DNA from: Nocardioides sp. URHA0032
GTDB lineage: Bacteria; Actinomycetota; Actinomycetes; Propionibacteriales; Nocardioidaceae
Assembly: GCF_000620645.1 (NCBI RefSeq)
Contig: NZ_JIAV01000015.1
Span: forward strand, 1 to 64,000
Reading direction: 5' to 3'
DNA: 64,000 bases
Shown here: one piece after another, positions 1-9,067 of the stretch
How the letters are laid out: the number at the start of each line of letters is the position of its first letter
How positions within the stretch are numbered: the stretch's first letter is position 1
Notes under the pieces: generated by a model
The model's database searches: none
What the model was told of the DNA's origin: nothing
The model's input: only the letters and a program-made list of their open reading frames with translations
Translations under genes and position numbers: made by a program

Positions 1-1119
1 TTCGCGTCGGACTCGCGGGTGCCGGGGAACCAGCCGGCCGCGCCGGACATGGTCATCGACGAGATCCAGCACTCCCCCACCGCCGGTGACGACGCCGAGT
101 TCGTCGAGCTCTACAACCCCGGCAACCAGGCCATCGACCTGTCCGGCTGGAACCTGGCCGGCGGCATCGCCCTGACCATCCAGCCCGGCACCGTGATCCT
201 GCCGCACGCCACGATGACCTTCATCAGCGACGACCCGACCTTCCGCAGCACCTACGGCTCCACCGTCTTCGTCGGCGACCGCTACGACAACAACCTCGCC
301 CCCAGCGGCACCCTGACCCTGACCCGCCCCGACGGCACCACCGCCGACACCGTCAGCTACGGCGGCACCGGCTGGCCGACCTCCACCACCGGCCAGTCCC
401 TGGAGCTGACCAACCTCACCGCCGACAACAACGACCCCGCCAACTGGCAGCTCTCCACCGGCTCCGGCACCCCCGGCTCCACCACCGGCGCCCCCACGGT
501 CACCGCCCCCGGCACCCCCACCATCGGCACCGCCACCGCCGGCAGCGCCTCGGCCACCGTCCGCTGGACCGCCCCGACCGACGACGGCGGCTCGGCCATC
601 ACCGGCTACTCGGTCAAGGTCCTCAACAGCGCCGAGCAGCAGGTCGGCGTCCTGCGCCCCACCGGCGGCAGCGCCACCAGCCTGACCGTCACCGGCCTCA
701 CCAACGGCACCGCCTACCACTTCCAGGTCGCCGCCACCAACAGCGCCGGCACCGGCACCTACTCCAGCTCCTCCAACACCGTCACCCCGGCCGCCACCAC
801 CGTCCCCAGCGCCCCGATCATCGGCACCCCCAGCCAGGGCGCCGCCGGCGGCTCCCTGACCGCCATCGCCCGATGGTCCGCCCCGACCAGCACCGGCGGC
901 TCACCCATCACCGGCTACCAGGTCTACGCCCTGCGCATGAGCTCCTCCGCCGCCGACGCCACCGTCGTGTCCACCACGACCTCACCCATCCTCGGCGCCA
1001 GCGTCCGGCAACGCTCCTTCACCCTCACCGCCGGCAACTACCGCTTCGAAGTCGTCGCCATCAACGCCGTCGGCACCAGCCCACGATCCGCCCGCTCCAC
1101 CAACATCGTCCCCCGCTGA
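1..1119 (+). CDS. Lamin-tail / fibronectin type III surface protein, 5'-truncated
   Basis: The reading frame is open from the first base, so the true start lies outside the window and only 372 C-terminal codons are visible. Residues ~10-130 look like a lamin-tail domain (DEIQHSP, FVELYNPG, DLSGWNL). Two fibronectin type III domains follow (~170-262 and ~272-372), each with an 'ITGY' strand and a Gly/Thr-rich end. Such modular proteins are usually secreted and attach to surfaces or polysaccharide; the presumed signal peptide would be upstream. Third codon positions are almost all C (GCC, ACC, GGC), more so than in the large PKD genes nearby. That could mean a different origin or a repeat-driven composition. 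Domain calls are by eye; the function is inferred. Confidence 0.75.
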   Translation, partial: FASDSRVPGNQPAAPDMVIDEIQHSPTAGDDAEFVELYNPGNQAIDLSGWNLAGGIALTIQPGTVILPHATMTFISDDPTFRSTYGSTVFVGDRYDNNLAPSGTLTLTRPDGTTADTVSYGGTGWPTSTTGQSLELTNLTADNNDPANWQLSTGSGTPGSTTGAPTVTAPGTPTIGTATAGSASATVRWTAPTDDGGSAITGYSVKVLNSAEQQVGVLRPTGGSATSLTVTGLTNGTAYHFQVAATNSAGTGTYSSSSNTVTPAATTVPSAPIIGTPSQGAAGGSLTAIARWSAPTSTGGSPITGYQVYALRMSSSAADATVVSTTTSPILGASVRQRSFTLTAGNYRFEVVAINAVGTSPRSARSTNIVPR

Positions 1120-1130
1120 CGCCAGGCCGA

Positions 1131-1152
1131 CCGGGCCGGGACTCCGGCCCGG
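1131..1152. terminator. Bidirectional terminator hairpin
   Basis: A perfect 9-bp stem, CCGGGCCGG/CCGGCCCGG, has a 4-nt loop and extends further with one bulged base. It sits between the converging ends of the lamin-tail gene (stop at 1119) and the GH26-like gene (stop at 1156). There is no T-run, which is common in actinobacteria. Confidence 0.6.
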
Positions 1153-1155
1153 CGG

Positions 1156-2115
1156 TCAGGCGCAGCGGGGGTCGGCCAGCGTGTCGCGGAACGCGGCGAG
1201 CCGGTCGCCGCTGAGCGTCCAGCCCCGGCCCCCGGTCGAGTTCCACACGCAGCCGAACCACACGTTCCGCGTCGCCAGGAGCGCCTCGCCCATGTCCGCG
1301 ATCGACCGGGCGCTGTAGCCGTTGTACTCGGCGACACCGAGGGGCATCCTCCGGTGGCCGCGCGCAGCCAGGTAGTCCGATAGCGCGGCGACGCGCTCGG
1401 CAGGCTTCCGGTCGCCGGGACTCGTCCGGGTACCCGACTCGTAGGTGTCGATGCCGAACCAGTCCCAGAGGTGGAACAGGTCGTCGGGGCAGTACGACGC
1501 GAACACGCCCTTCTGGTTGTCCAGCAACCAGCCGTTGAGGATCGGCCCGACCTTGAGCCGGCCCCGCCGGAAGGCGGGCAGCAGCTGCTTGCTGGCGGCG
1601 GCGTACTCGGCGCCGGTCAGGTCGCCGTACGGCTCGTGCCAGAACGACACGGCCGTCGCCAGGTCGTACGACGCCAGTCGGGCCGCGGCGCGCTCGGCCA
1701 CGGCGTTGTACCTGCCGCTCACCGCCCCCGCGGCGTCACCGCCGACCTTGTAGGAGATGACCGGGAGCAGGCCGGCGTCGTGGGCCTGCTCGACGAGCTT
1801 GAGCTGGCTGTCCGCACCGTCCGCGAGGTCGGCGTAGATCCGCCGGGCACCGAGGCCGTGGCCGACCTCCCGGACCCGCCGGTGCCAGGCATCGGCCGGT
1901 GCACTCATCCCGATGAGGGTCGTCCCGGACCGGATGACAGGCCGGGGACCGAGTCGGCGCGGCCGGCCCTGCCGCTGCCGGGTGGCGGTCGCCGCCGCCG
2001 CCGGGGGCAGCGGTCTGGACGTCGTCGCGGCGGTCAGCGTGCCGGCGGCGCCCAGGAGGGCGCCGAGGCGAAGGGCGTTGCGGCGGTCGAGGGGGCTCCG
2101 AGAAATCGTCTCCAC
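1156..2115 (-). CDS. Tat-exported GH26-like glycoside hydrolase
   Basis: A 319-aa secreted protein. The N-terminus has a twin-arginine motif (RR at residues 11-12) followed by an Ala/Gly/Leu-rich hydrophobic stretch ending near residue 42, so export by Tat is likely. The mature part resembles the TIM barrel of family 26 glycosidases (beta-mannanase type). A conserved WHEPYGD motif places a probable acid/base Glu at residue 161, and VAEYNGYS places a probable nucleophile Glu at 263, each at the end of a predicted strand. The protein is at the short end for GH26 and has no carbohydrate-binding module. It lies among surface-protein genes, which fits processing of an extracellular glycan. Substrate is unknown; the family call rests on the two Glu motifs and length. 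Confidence 0.65.
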   Translation of the reverse strand: METISRSPLDRRNALRLGALLGAAGTLTAATTSRPLPPAAAATATRQRQGRPRRLGPRPVIRSGTTLIGMSAPADAWHRRVREVGHGLGARRIYADLADGADSQLKLVEQAHDAGLLPVISYKVGGDAAGAVSGRYNAVAERAAARLASYDLATAVSFWHEPYGDLTGAEYAAASKQLLPAFRRGRLKVGPILNGWLLDNQKGVFASYCPDDLFHLWDWFGIDTYESGTRTSPGDRKPAERVAALSDYLAARGHRRMPLGVAEYNGYSARSIADMGEALLATRNVWFGCVWNSTGGRGWTLSGDRLAAFRDTLADPRCA

Positions 2116-2198
2116 GGGCGCTCACCGTAGCGAAGTCGGCTCCGCGGACGTCGGAGGGTCGCCCCGGCGTGTGACGTGGCGCACGGTGCGGGCACTGA

Positions 2199-2232
2199 CG
2201 AGGGGCCGCGGCCGGTCGGCCGCGACCCCTCG
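2199..2232 (-). terminator. Hairpin downstream of the PKD/propeller gene
   Basis: Arms 2199-2214 and 2217-2232 pair over about 15 of 16 positions (CGAGGGG...CCCCTCG outermost). It lies 14 nt beyond the stop of the large minus-strand gene (2246) and upstream of the GH26-like gene, so it probably ends the long transcript. No T-run is present. Confidence 0.55.
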
Positions 2233-2245
2233 CGCGCGCGTTCCC

Positions 2246-5200
2246 TCAGGTCACCGTCACCTGCCGGGTGGCCGAGCTCGTCCGGCCCCAGTTGTCGGTC
2301 ACGACGAGCGTGATCGTGTAGGTCCCGGCGGCGGTGTAGCTGTGCGACGACGTGGTGCCGGTGCCGACCGTGTCGGCCGACCCGTCACCCCACTTCCAGG
2401 TGTAGCTGCGGATGCCGCCGTCGCTGTCGGTCGTGCCCGCGGCGCTCACCGAGCAGGTGCGCCCGGTGCAGGTCGGCGTCGCGAACACCACCGTCGGCGG
2501 GTTGTTGCCGGCCGGCTCGGCCAGCGTCGTCACGCTCTGCGTGACCGGCGCACTGCTCCGGCCCCACTTGTCGAGCACCTTCAGCGTCACCGTGTAGGTG
2601 CCCGCGACGGGGAAGACGTGCGACTGGCTGGCCGACGTACCCGTCGTGTCGGCGGTGCCGTCGCTCCAGCTCCACACGTAGTTGCGGATGCCGTCGCCCG
2701 TGTCGGGGTCGCTGCTCCCGGTGGCGCTCATCACGCAGGTGGTGAGGGTCGAGCACGTCCCCGAGGCGATGACCGCGGTCGGCGCGTTGTTGCTCGCCGG
2801 CTCGGTGATGGTCACGTCGTGCGACACCGTGGTGGCCTTGCCCCACACGTCGGTGACGGTGAGGGCGACCGTGTAGGTCCCCGCCGTCGCGTAGGTGTGG
2901 GCCGGGCTCGCCGTGGTGGTCGGCGTCGTGCCGTCTCCCCAGTTCCAGGAGTACGTGATCGCATCGCCCTCGGCGTCCGCGGTCCCCGAGCTGTTCATCT
3001 GGCACACGGTGAACGACGTGCAGCTCGTCGTGAACTCCACGTGCGGCGCGCTGTTGCCCGCCGGCTCGGAGAGGGTGAAGGTCTTCGAGGTGGACGCGGC
3101 CTTGCCCCAGCCGTCCGTCGTCGTCAGCGTGATCGTGTAGGTACCGGCGCCGGCGTAGACGTGCGCGGCCGGCGAGGCGCCGGTGCTCGGCGTCGTGTTG
3201 TCACCCCAGTTCCACGAGTAGTTGATGACGTCGCCGGTGTTCGGGTCCGTGGTGCCCTGGCTGCTCACCGCGCAGGTGAGGCCCTGGCAGCTCTGGGCGA
3301 ACGTCGGCACCGGAGCGCTGTTGCCCGAGGGCTCGGTGATCGTGACGTTCTGCGCCGCCGAGGTGTTGGTCGCCTTCCACTCGTCGGTCACGGTGAGGGT
3401 GACCGGGAAGGTGCCCGGGGCGGTGAACGTCTTGGTCGGGAGCGGCCCGGTGGCGGTCCCCTGGGAGCCGAAGTTCCAGGAGTACGTCAGTGACGCGGTG
3501 TTCTCGTCCGTCGACCCGCGGCCGTCGAACGTGCACACGTTCTTGTTGCAGGTGTAGGTGAAGCTGGCCACCGGCGGGTTGTTCGAGGGCTGGCTGACCA
3601 CGATCCCGGTGGAGATCCGCTCCGTGCCGATCTGGTTGTGGACGTCGACCGGGCGGACCCGCACCGTGTAGGTGCCGGCCGGGATGACCGGCGTCGTGTA
3701 CGAGTAGTTCGACCCGGCGCTGCCCGGGCTGTTGAGGAACGCGGTGCGGTAGCTCGCGGTCGTGCTGGTGAACGTGCCCGTCGAGCTCATCCACTGGCCG
3801 GCGGCGTTCACGACGCCGACCTGGACCGACGCGATGCTCGCGTAGGCGTCCGCCGCGTCCTCCGCCCGGCCGGTGACCACGATCGTGCCGCTGTTGAAGG
3901 TCGCGCCGCTCTGCGGCTGCCCGAGCGTGTCGCTCAGCGCGGGAGCACCGTCGTTCGGGTAGGCCGCGTAGGTCGCGGTGGCGCCGGTGGTCGACGGGTC
4001 CTGCTGGCCGGCCGAGTCGACGGCCACGGCCGTGAACGTCCAGTTGCCCTGGGTGGGCAGGGTCCGGGCGAGCGTCCAGCTGGTGCTGGTCGCACCCGGG
4101 TTCGCCAGGGTCGCGTTGAGCGACGCCACAGCTGCGGCCATGGATCCGTCCGGCTGCAGGTAGCGACCGGTGTCGCGGTCCTGCAGGGACACCTTGACGC
4201 TGGCCACGCCCCTGTCGTCGGTGGCGGTGCCCGAGAGGCTGATTCCCAGGGACTCGTCGGTCGGCGCGGTGAACGCCATGGTCGTGTCCGGGGGCAGGTC
4301 ACCGGAGATCTGGGCGTTGACCGTCAGCCTGCCCTGGTTCGCCGAGGCCGTCGTGAGGTCGCTGTCGTCGGTCGCCCGCACGGTGAACGAGTAGCTGCCC
4401 GGCGACAGGTTGAACGGCGTCGTGTAGCTCCAGTTGTACGTCGAGCCACTGATGTCCACCGGCGAGATGCGGTAGCTGCCGGCCGTGACCGACGTGCCCC
4501 ACGTCCCGTCGTTGCTCAGCCGCTCGCCGGTGCTGTTGTTGCGCAGCGTGATCTCGACGTTCTTCAGCCCCTCGTCGTCGGCGGCCGTGCCGGCGAAGGT
4601 GAGCTTGCCGCCGGGCTCGACCGTCACGGGCGGGACCGTGAACGGCGGGGTCATCGCCGCCGGCTGGTTGATCGTCACGCTCGGGGCGACGGCGTTGGAG
4701 TCGACGGTCCAGTCACGGGTCGCGCTGCGCAGGTCGGACTGTCCCGTCGTGTCGATCGCGGTCGCGCTGCCACGCCAGACGCCCTCGTGCGGCAGCGTCA
4801 CCTCGTAGGACCACGTCGCGTTGGTCGCCCCGATCACGTCCGGCGTGCCGCGGAAGGTGTTGTAGATCGGGCTCACGGTCCCGTCGTCCTGGAGGTAGCG
4901 CTCCTGGTCGTCGCGGAACCAGTACGTCAGCGAGTTGACGCCCTTGTCGTCGACCGCGGTGCCGGTCACGGTGAAGGTGGTCGACGTCTGGACACCCGAC
5001 GGTCCGGTGATGTTGGTGGTCGGGGTCTGGTCGTCGACACCGAACGACTCGAACTTCTTGGTCGCCTTCGTGCTGTCGCCCGTGCCGCCAGTCGCCGCGG
5101 TGAACGCCTGCGCGGAGACCAGCATGTTGCGGTTGGTCGTCACGAGCCGGTTGTCGAGGTGCCAGCTCCGGGTCGTGCCGGTGCCCGGGTCGAGCGTGGC

Positions 5201-7720
5201 GTTGACCGTGGTCGCCGTCCTGGTCCAGGTGTTGTCCGCCGCGAGGTACTGGCTGCTGTCCCGGTCCTGGATCTGGACCTGGACGCGACCGACCGTGCCG
5301 CTGGTCACCCGGGCGGTGCCGGTGATGGTGAACGGCGTGTTGTTGGCGACGACACGTCCCTCGATCGGCGCCGTGATGGTGGTGTCCGGCAGTGCCGGCG
5401 GGTACGTCACGCTGTTGAAGTCGTAGAAGCCCACCCGGCCGGTGCGGACGCCGCCCTGGAACATGCCGTCACCGCCGATGAACAGGCCGCGCGGCGTGGC
5501 CTCCATGGCCTTGTTGCCCTCGAACGAGTTCGACCCGCCGGTGGGGTTCCACTCGAGCGCCCGACCCGTGGCGGGCGAGACAGCGGCGATGTGGTCCCGC
5601 CGTACGACCTGGTCGCCGAGCCCGTAGCCGGCCAGCCCCTGGCCGGTGCCGTAGCCGACGTTCTGCAGACCCGGGTACGGCAGGTCCGCCGACGGGGAGT
5701 CGATGAACTGGAAGTGCCCGCCGAGGTAGACGGCCTGCTCGGTGATCGCCACCGAGTAGATGCTGTCGAAGTGCCGGGCGATCCAGAGCGGTTGCACGTC
5801 GGAGTTCTGCAGCGCGCTGCCCGTGAGCGGGAAGGCGATCGCCGTGTCGCTGATCGGCGGCGCGTCACCTCCGGACCCGCTGGTCACCACGAAGTAGGAG
5901 TCGTCCGGCGAGATGTCGCCGTTGTAGATGCGCGTGACGCCACCCACTCGAGCCAGGTTGTCGTCCCACAGGCGGCTGCGCCAGGGCAGCAGCTGCTTGG
6001 TCGCGGTGTCGATGATGCCCATGCCGTAGCGGTCCTGGCCGTTGATCTGTCGGCCGGTGTGCACGACGAGCAGCTTGCTGCCGTCATGGGTGAGCTTGAG
6101 CTGGGGCACGCCGAGGGCCCCGTTGACGCCGATCCCCCCGGTGATGTCGTTGGTGAATACGGTGTCGACCGCGCCCGAGGCCGTGTTGACCGCCGCGAGC
6201 GCGCTCTTGACCGCGCCGTTGATGCGGGTGAACCGGCCGCCGACGTACAGCGTCGAGTTGCTGGCGGCCAGGGCGGTGACCTGGTTGTTCGTGTTCTTGG
6301 TGAAGTCGAAGCTCGCGAGGGGCGCACCCGTCGTCAGGTTGAGGCTGGCCACCTTCTGCGCGGCCGCGCCACCGACGGTGTTGAAGTCGCCGCCCACGAA
6401 CAGCTTGCTGCCGTCCGGCGTCGCCTCGACCGCGGCGACGCCGCCGTTGAACGTCGGGCGGAACGACGCGTCGACCAGGCCGGTCTGGTAGTTGTAGCTC
6501 GCCAGACCCGCCTGGTTGTACGTCTGGGTGTTGGTCCCCGAGTTGTTCTGGATGGACGTGAAGCTGCCGGCGATGAAGACCCGGTTCAGGCTCGGCACGA
6601 CCTCGATGTCCCAGATCTCGCCGTTGCCGATGATCGGCGTGTTGGTGCGGGGCTTGTCCGGGACCAGGTGGGTGTGTCCCGGGACGCCCGTGCTCGTCGA
6701 CGCGGTGACCGTGACCGTGTGGCTCACCGTGGTCGACTGCGCGCCCTGGTCGTCGGTGACCACGAGGGAGATCGTCTGGGTGCCCGAGGTGGCGTAGGTG
6801 TGCGTCGTCGTCCGGCCGGTGCCCGTCGCGCCGTCACCGAAGTCCCACGCGTAGGAGGCGATGGTGCCGGGAGCGGTGTCCGTGGAGGTGGACGCGTCGA
6901 CCGTGCACGTGGCCTGGGGGCAGCTGGTGGTGAAGGCGGCGACCGGCGCCACGTTCGGGTCGGCGTTCGGGTCCGGCCGCAGCACGACCGTCCACATGGT
7001 CGCCTTGGCGCTGGCGACGGCGGCGGTCGCGGTGACCCCGGCGCTCGACCCGACAGCCGAGGGAGCGCCCGGGTCGGTCGTCATCGAGGTGATCCGGCCG
7101 GCGCCGGTGCCGAGGGCGATGCTGCGCTGGGTCTGGCCGGAGGGGGTCGTCCAGCCGGTGGTGAGCGAGGACGACTTGTCCGCCCAGTACGACACGACGT
7201 AGGAGCCGGCCGAGGCGACCGACCCGCCGGGCGTGGTGTGCGTCGCCCGGCTGACGGTCTCCGCCGCGGACGCGAAGGCCGGTGACTCGGGGGCGGCACC
7301 GTCGTACGCGACCAGGCTGATCGCCGACTTGGTGGTCGCCGAGAAGGCGACGGCGGCGTTCTTGCCGGCGTCGTTCGCCACGGCGACCCGGGTGTAGAGG
7401 ATCGTCTCGGTGTCCGTGCTGGCGAGCCTGGTCCCCAGCCGGGTCCAGCCGGCGGGGTCCGTCGTGACCGACGCCAGCGCCTTGTTGCTGGTGACGAAGA
7501 GCAGCATGACGTCGCCCTCCCGCACGGTCGCCGGGATCGTCACCCGGGCCGTGGGCTGGTTGAACGTCGCCTGGGTCCCCGCGCGGAACGAGATGGTGTC
7601 CACCGCCGTCGCGGGGGCGGCTGCGAAGCCGACCACCAGGAGGGCGGCGGTCACGGCGAGCGCGACCAGGGCCGCGATCCTGCTCCGGATCCGGCGGCTG
7701 CTTGTTGAACCCATCATCAC
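2246..7720 (-). CDS. Giant secreted beta-propeller / PKD protein
   Basis: An 1824-aa protein. A basic N-terminus and hydrophobic stretch form a signal peptide ending near residue 39 (PATA-VDT). Domains in order: a ~210-residue beta-rich module with the signature VVSYWADKSS (~40-252); one PKD domain (~255-345); a beta-propeller region with repeated FVGGDF-like turns (~350-800); about five Ig-like domains beginning TITAP/TNITG/SVTIN and carrying QDRD-x-YL motifs (~800-1340); and five C-terminal PKD domains (~1380-1824), most with WNWGDG-like cores and a closely spaced Cys pair. There is no sortase signal or membrane anchor at the C-terminus. Similar proteins are large surface or matrix proteins, perhaps adhesins. 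The start ATG is the first of three consecutive ATGs. It diverges from the TauE gene across a palindrome-containing region. No enzymatic motif is seen. Confidence 0.8.
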   Translation of the reverse strand: MMMGSTSSRRIRSRIAALVALAVTAALLVVGFAAAPATAVDTISFRAGTQATFNQPTARVTIPATVREGDVMLLFVTSNKALASVTTDPAGWTRLGTRLASTDTETILYTRVAVANDAGKNAAVAFSATTKSAISLVAYDGAAPESPAFASAAETVSRATHTTPGGSVASAGSYVVSYWADKSSSLTTGWTTPSGQTQRSIALGTGAGRITSMTTDPGAPSAVGSSAGVTATAAVASAKATMWTVVLRPDPNADPNVAPVAAFTTSCPQATCTVDASTSTDTAPGTIASYAWDFGDGATGTGRTTTHTYATSGTQTISLVVTDDQGAQSTTVSHTVTVTASTSTGVPGHTHLVPDKPRTNTPIIGNGEIWDIEVVPSLNRVFIAGSFTSIQNNSGTNTQTYNQAGLASYNYQTGLVDASFRPTFNGGVAAVEATPDGSKLFVGGDFNTVGGAAAQKVASLNLTTGAPLASFDFTKNTNNQVTALAASNSTLYVGGRFTRINGAVKSALAAVNTASGAVDTVFTNDITGGIGVNGALGVPQLKLTHDGSKLLVVHTGRQINGQDRYGMGIIDTATKQLLPWRSRLWDDNLARVGGVTRIYNGDISPDDSYFVVTSGSGGDAPPISDTAIAFPLTGSALQNSDVQPLWIARHFDSIYSVAITEQAVYLGGHFQFIDSPSADLPYPGLQNVGYGTGQGLAGYGLGDQVVRRDHIAAVSPATGRALEWNPTGGSNSFEGNKAMEATPRGLFIGGDGMFQGGVRTGRVGFYDFNSVTYPPALPDTTITAPIEGRVVANNTPFTITGTARVTSGTVGRVQVQIQDRDSSQYLAADNTWTRTATTVNATLDPGTGTTRSWHLDNRLVTTNRNMLVSAQAFTAATGGTGDSTKATKKFESFGVDDQTPTTNITGPSGVQTSTTFTVTGTAVDDKGVNSLTYWFRDDQERYLQDDGTVSPIYNTFRGTPDVIGATNATWSYEVTLPHEGVWRGSATAIDTTGQSDLRSATRDWTVDSNAVAPSVTINQPAAMTPPFTVPPVTVEPGGKLTFAGTAADDEGLKNVEITLRNNSTGERLSNDGTWGTSVTAGSYRISPVDISGSTYNWSYTTPFNLSPGSYSFTVRATDDSDLTTASANQGRLTVNAQISGDLPPDTTMAFTAPTDESLGISLSGTATDDRGVASVKVSLQDRDTGRYLQPDGSMAAAVASLNATLANPGATSTSWTLARTLPTQGNWTFTAVAVDSAGQQDPSTTGATATYAAYPNDGAPALSDTLGQPQSGATFNSGTIVVTGRAEDAADAYASIASVQVGVVNAAGQWMSSTGTFTSTTASYRTAFLNSPGSAGSNYSYTTPVIPAGTYTVRVRPVDVHNQIGTERISTGIVVSQPSNNPPVASFTYTCNKNVCTFDGRGSTDENTASLTYSWNFGSQGTATGPLPTKTFTAPGTFPVTLTVTDEWKATNTSAAQNVTITEPSGNSAPVPTFAQSCQGLTCAVSSQGTTDPNTGDVINYSWNWGDNTTPSTGASPAAHVYAGAGTYTITLTTTDGWGKAASTSKTFTLSEPAGNSAPHVEFTTSCTSFTVCQMNSSGTADAEGDAITYSWNWGDGTTPTTTASPAHTYATAGTYTVALTVTDVWGKATTVSHDVTITEPASNNAPTAVIASGTCSTLTTCVMSATGSSDPDTGDGIRNYVWSWSDGTADTTGTSASQSHVFPVAGTYTVTLKVLDKWGRSSAPVTQSVTTLAEPAGNNPPTVVFATPTCTGRTCSVSAAGTTDSDGGIRSYTWKWGDGSADTVGTGTTSSHSYTAAGTYTITLVVTDNWGRTSSATRQVTVT

Positions 7721-7834
7721 TGCGCTCCCTCGGGACGTGCTCGTGGCGCGCTCCCCGTCCGGGGGGTGGCGCCTGTGGCCTGCGATGGAACCTAGGCAAC
7801 TTCGCGGAGGGGTTCGGGGGTTGTCGGCGGGCTA

Positions 7835-7850
7835 TCCCCGAATTCGGGGA
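7835..7850. promoter_or_regulatory. Perfect 16-bp palindrome in divergent promoter region
   Basis: TCCCCGAATTCGGGGA is a perfect palindrome in the 218-bp gap between the divergent PKD giant (start 7720) and the TauE gene (start 7939). It overlaps the sequence CGGGGAATTGC, a near match of which recurs upstream of the histidine kinase (16484-16494). A related CCCC-N6-GGGG site occurs at 8970-8983, about 85 bp before the second giant gene. A dimeric regulator could bind here; this is inference. Confidence 0.4.
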
Positions 7851-7938
7851 ATTGCCCCGGAGGCCCACGGTGAGCGCCCGCCCGACGGGTCTGATGGCGT
7901 CCGATCCGGCCGGACGGCCGGGGAGACGGGAGGCAGCC

Positions 7939-9027
7939 ATGGGAGACGTAGCCACGACCTCCGGCGCCGTGCTCGCGGCCGGCTTCCTGGTCGGCGTCGT
8001 CGTCGGGCTCACCGGCATGGGCGGCGGCGCCCTGATGACGCCGGCGCTGATCTTCCTCGGCGTCGGCAACGCTCCGACGGTGGTGACGGCCGACCTCACG
8101 GCCGCCGCGCTCTACAAGACCGGCGGCGCCGTCGTCCACCACCGGACGGGGTCGCCCGACCTGGCCCTGGCGGGCTGGCTCGTGCTCGGCTCGGTCCCGA
8201 TGGCGCTCGCCGGGCCGTTCCTCATCAATTGGGCGGCGCCGCCGGGCGAGCTGGACCGGGTGCTCAAGCTCTGCATCGGGTTCGCGCTGCTCCTCGCGGC
8301 GCTGACCTACGCGCTGCGCCTCTACCTCAACCTGCGACAGATCCGCAGCGGACGAAGCGTCGCCACGGCGGCCCCGCGGCCCCGGCCGCTCCCCACCGTG
8401 CTGGTCGGCGCCGCCGGCGGCCTGCTGGTCGGCATCACGAGCGTCGGCTCCGGCTCCGTCATCATGATCGCGCTCCTGATGCTGTACCCGGGACTGTCCG
8501 CGGTCCGCCTGGTCGGGACCGACCTCGTCCAGGCGGTGCCCCTGGTCATGGCCGCCGCGATCTCGAACATCGCGCTGCACGGCCTCACGTGGAGCATCAC
8601 GATCCCGCTGGTCCTGGGATCCGTGCCCGGCACCGTGCTCGGCAGCCTCATCGCACCACGGGTGCCGCAGTCACTGATCCGGCGCGGCATCGTCGTCGTG
8701 CTGACGATGTCGGGCGTCGCCCTGCTGGACAAGGCGGGCTGGGCACCGCTGGGCGCCGGCGAGGACGACACCCACCCGGTCGCCGTGGTGGTCGTCGGCG
8801 CCCTGGTCGCACTCGCCCTCCCGGTCGTCTGGGGCGCCCTGCGGCGGTCGACCGGGCTGCCGGCGTTCGGGTCGCCGACGGCCGAGCAGGTGGCGGACCC
8901 GGCGTACCGGCCGGGCGGCTGGCGGGCACCCCGAGGTCCGCTGGCCGCCCTCACCGAGGCCCCGGACATCCCCAAAGTCGGGGCAGTCCGGCTCGTGGAG
9001 CCCCCGACAGAGGGCGAAGCGGTCTGA
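7939..9027 (+). CDS. TauE/SafE family membrane exporter
   Basis: A 362-aa polytopic membrane protein with about eight hydrophobic segments. The N-terminal half starts VGVVVGLTGMGGGALMTP and the second half repeats the pattern (LVGITSVGSGSVIMIALLM), the internal duplication typical of TauE/SafE (DUF81) carriers. This family is linked to export of sulfite, sulfoacetate or other organosulfur anions. The chosen ATG at 7939 has a strong GGGAGG ribosome site 5-6 nt upstream; the frame runs further upstream without a site. The C-terminal ~60 residues are hydrophilic. The second giant PKD gene begins 41 nt downstream, so they may be co-transcribed. The substrate cannot be read from sequence; two sulfotransferases lie far away at 52-54 kb. 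Confidence 0.85.
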   Translation: MGDVATTSGAVLAAGFLVGVVVGLTGMGGGALMTPALIFLGVGNAPTVVTADLTAAALYKTGGAVVHHRTGSPDLALAGWLVLGSVPMALAGPFLINWAAPPGELDRVLKLCIGFALLLAALTYALRLYLNLRQIRSGRSVATAAPRPRPLPTVLVGAAGGLLVGITSVGSGSVIMIALLMLYPGLSAVRLVGTDLVQAVPLVMAAAISNIALHGLTWSITIPLVLGSVPGTVLGSLIAPRVPQSLIRRGIVVVLTMSGVALLDKAGWAPLGAGEDDTHPVAVVVVGALVALALPVVWGALRRSTGLPAFGSPTAEQVADPAYRPGGWRAPRGPLAALTEAPDIPKVGAVRLVEPPTEGEAV

Positions 9028-9067
9028 GATGTCAGGAAGTCGCCGTCCGCGTCAACTGGGAGTCACC

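Noticed and set aside
3638..7285. Very long plus-strand open frame opposite the giant PKD gene
   Set aside because: Its product is almost only Arg, Gly, Val, Asp and Ala, which is the expected antisense shadow of Thr/Ala-rich sequence at high GC. The minus frame has clear domains.
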